A DNA stretch of 64,000 bases from CAYSYY01 sp964576115 [NCBI: uncultured Gemmatimonadota bacterium] (lineage in GTDB: Bacteria > Blakebacterota > Blakebacteria > Blakebacterales). The position numbers and the translations under genes were made by a program. The stretch is from NCBI GenBank assembly GCA_964576115.1, contig CAZNUA010000003.1, forward strand, positions 17,294-81,293, read 5' to 3'. The notes below the pieces were generated by a model. It was not told where the DNA came from. It made no database searches and worked only from the letters and a program-made list of their open reading frames with translations. Below, one piece after another: positions 62,621 to 64,000 of this stretch (position 1 is its first letter; every line of letters starts with the position of its first letter).

Positions 62621-62642
62621 ATAAAATCGGACTAATTTCGTC
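62621..62642. promoter_or_regulatory. IscR/Rrf2-like operator motif upstream of sufB
   Basis: Read on the minus strand: GACGAAATTAGTCCGA followed by TTTTAT. It matches IscR type-1 GACTRWWWYAGTC at 12 of 13 positions and shares most bases with the motif at 56962-56983 upstream of sufS. It lies between the -10 and the sufB start. Confidence 0.5.
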
Positions 62643-62659
62643 GCGTTTATTGAACCTGT

Positions 62660-62687
62660 ATGATACCCAACCGCTCCGCAGAGTCAA
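62660..62687 (-). promoter_or_regulatory. sigma-70 promoter of the suf operon
   Basis: TTGACT (62682-62687) and TATCAT (62660-62665) on the minus strand are separated by 16 bases, about 51 bases before the sufB ATG. Confidence 0.65.
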
Positions 62688-62874
62688 GATACACCGCCGA
62701 CAGCGGTTTTCCGCCCGGTCTGATTGTTACATCCCTGTCACACTTCCGACACACCGCCCCCCGTATCATACCACTGCTTGATTCGCTGGTCCTGTTGTAC
62801 CGGAGCCGGGGCCCTACCGCAGAAGACGAATCCCGGACATTCCGGTCGCACTTTACAACCAAGGAGAACAGTTG

Positions 62875-63864
62875 ATGCGACGTCTGATCGCCATCCCCCT
62901 GGTGCTGTTGCTGGTCGTCATGGCGGCACCGGCCCGGGCTCAGGTTCAGGGCGGAGGCACCCTGAAGGGCAAGGCCTACTTCGACCTCTCCCTCGGTCTG
63001 ACCGAGGATGTGAACAACGAGATGTTCACTTACGGCTTCCGCCGCATTTACCTCACGTACAACCTCGAGATGAGCGAGAACATCACGGGCCGTTTCCGCA
63101 CCGACGTGGAGCAGAAGACCGACGGCTACTACCGGGTCTACATGAAGCACGCCTACGTGAACTGGAAAGCGGCCGATATGGTCAGCCTGCGCTTCGGCCA
63201 GCAGGGGACGATCCTCTTCGGCACGATCGAAGACATCTGGGGCTACCGGCAGGTTCTCAAGACCCTGGAGGACAACTACAAGGTGCGCTCCTCGGCCGAC
63301 TTCGGTATGTCGGCCAGGTTCTCGCTCACTGACATGATCACCGTCACGGCCATGCACTCCAACGGTAACGGGTACAACAAGTACGACGATACCGCCAGTT
63401 ACGCCAAGGCCACCGAGCTGCAGGGCGTCATCACCCCGATCGACGGTCTGACCGTTACCGCCCACTACGGCATGGTCGGGTATGATCCCGACTCCGATCC
63501 CGACACCGACATCATCAACGCCAACACGATGGACGTCGGTGTCGGCTACGCCGGTGACGCCTTCAGCGTCGGCGGATCGTTCTTCTCGGCTGGCAACTGG
63601 GGCGGCACCGAGGATCTGAGCGCGAGCGGTTTCTGGGGTTTCGGTACTTTCGCGATCCCCAACTCGCCGCTCACCGCGGTGGCCACCTATCAGAGCTTCG
63701 ATCCCGACGTCGATACCGATGACGACACCCAGACCACCATGCTGATCGGTCTCGACTTCTCGCCGGGCTCGGGCCTGAGCATTATCCCGAACTACCTCTC
63801 GACCAAGTCGGGCACGGCCGACCCGGTCGACACCTTCCGGATCACCTTTTACTGGAAGTGGTAG
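62875..63864 (+). CDS. porin-like outer membrane beta-barrel protein
   Basis: A 329-aa exported barrel. Signal peptide to ARAQ, then amphipathic strands alternating with acidic loops (DPDSDPDTD, DVDTDDD) and a final YWKW aromatic end recognised by BAM. YGFRRIYLTYNLEMSENI and FGQQGTILFGTIEDIWGYR resemble phosphate-selective (OprO/P) or related 16-strand porins. AAGGAG precedes the ATG at 62875. It is divergent from sufB. No specific solute can be assigned. Confidence 0.75.
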   Translation: MRRLIAIPLVLLLVVMAAPARAQVQGGGTLKGKAYFDLSLGLTEDVNNEMFTYGFRRIYLTYNLEMSENITGRFRTDVEQKTDGYYRVYMKHAYVNWKAADMVSLRFGQQGTILFGTIEDIWGYRQVLKTLEDNYKVRSSADFGMSARFSLTDMITVTAMHSNGNGYNKYDDTASYAKATELQGVITPIDGLTVTAHYGMVGYDPDSDPDTDIINANTMDVGVGYAGDAFSVGGSFFSAGNWGGTEDLSASGFWGFGTFAIPNSPLTAVATYQSFDPDVDTDDDTQTTMLIGLDFSPGSGLSIIPNYLSTKSGTADPVDTFRITFYWKW

Positions 63865-64000
63865 ACCGTCGGCAGGAGGGGAAGCACGGCAGCGCACCTG
63901 GTTGCGTAATGGCAGCGCAGTAACAGAGGAACGGTCAGGCAGATGCTTCCGAGGCTGGAGCGGACCGCTCCAGACCGGAAGACAGGTAGGGCCTCAGCTG
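63865..64000. other. intergenic end of window
   Basis: No gene is seen. A near-perfect palindrome CTGGAGCGG/CCGCTCCAG with one central base lies at 63955-63973; no T-run follows. Confidence 0.5.

Overview
The window is GC-rich, densely coded chromosomal DNA from a Gram-negative bacterium with an outer membrane: it has two TolC-type channels, a porin-like barrel, lipobox lipoproteins, Tat substrates and a periplasmic adaptor. I recognise no 16S rRNA, tRNA, prophage, IS element or CRISPR array. The gene mix (ADOP/MacB-type permease, Tat-exported DUF362 protein, ECF sigma/zinc anti-sigma pairs, SUF Fe-S assembly, many GTG starts, paralogous lipoproteins) suggests an environmental lineage of a less-studied phylum (FCB/Gemmatimonadota/Acidobacteriota-like). 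The phylum is inference; no marker gene is decisive.

Layout. 1-2407 (-): operon for a Tat DUF362 protein, a NapH-like membrane Fe-S protein and a Tat ferredoxin cut by the left edge. 2643-4676 (+): permease fused to EIIA-like and TrkA-C-like domains. 4666-9170: FabG-like reductase (-), then an EtfD-like membrane Fe-S oxidoreductase, a TetR regulator with a perfect 20-bp palindrome upstream, and a CPBP protease (+). 9226-12627 (-): five-repeat lipocalin-like lipoprotein and a beta-lactamase-fold hydrolase. 12857-20923: RsgA (+); MarR/amidohydrolase and glycosyltransferase/HD operons (-); lemA-htpX-DUF481 (+). 21085-26223 (+): TolC, then ECF sigma, anti-sigma and a Ser-rich HEAT-like repeat protein joined by ATGA overlaps. 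26244-31019 (-): hybrid histidine kinase, Ntn asparaginase and P1 peptidase. 31173-34564 (+): GAF-GGDEF-PilZ, RlmI-like methyltransferase, endonuclease IV.

34884-44945 (+) is the most coherent system: adaptor, two LolD/MacB-type ATPases, TolC, an 812-aa permease, a sigma-54 response regulator and its NtrY-like kinase. Two sigma-54-type promoters (34761 and 37901) each lie exactly 82 bp downstream of the same conserved block. This suggests that the regulator encoded in the operon drives the operon. 45002-47083 (+) holds DUF1232, Smr, a second ECF/anti-sigma pair and a YbjQ protein. 47157-53172 is mostly minus-strand lipoproteins and small enzymes. 53352-56900 (+) encodes an M61 protease and a GAF protein with a degenerate GGDEF domain.

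57084-62609 is a SUF module: sufS (+) faces a minus-strand sufB-sufC-sufD-sufU operon, and both units carry a shared IscR-like motif upstream. A porin-like barrel gene (62875-63864) closes the window.

A short palindromic element with core TCCGGAGTNTCCGGA occurs four times (16.3, 18.2, 18.4 and 57.0 kb) and looks like a REP-type repeat family. One copy supplies the last codons of the glycosyltransferase gene and another lies in the sufS leader.
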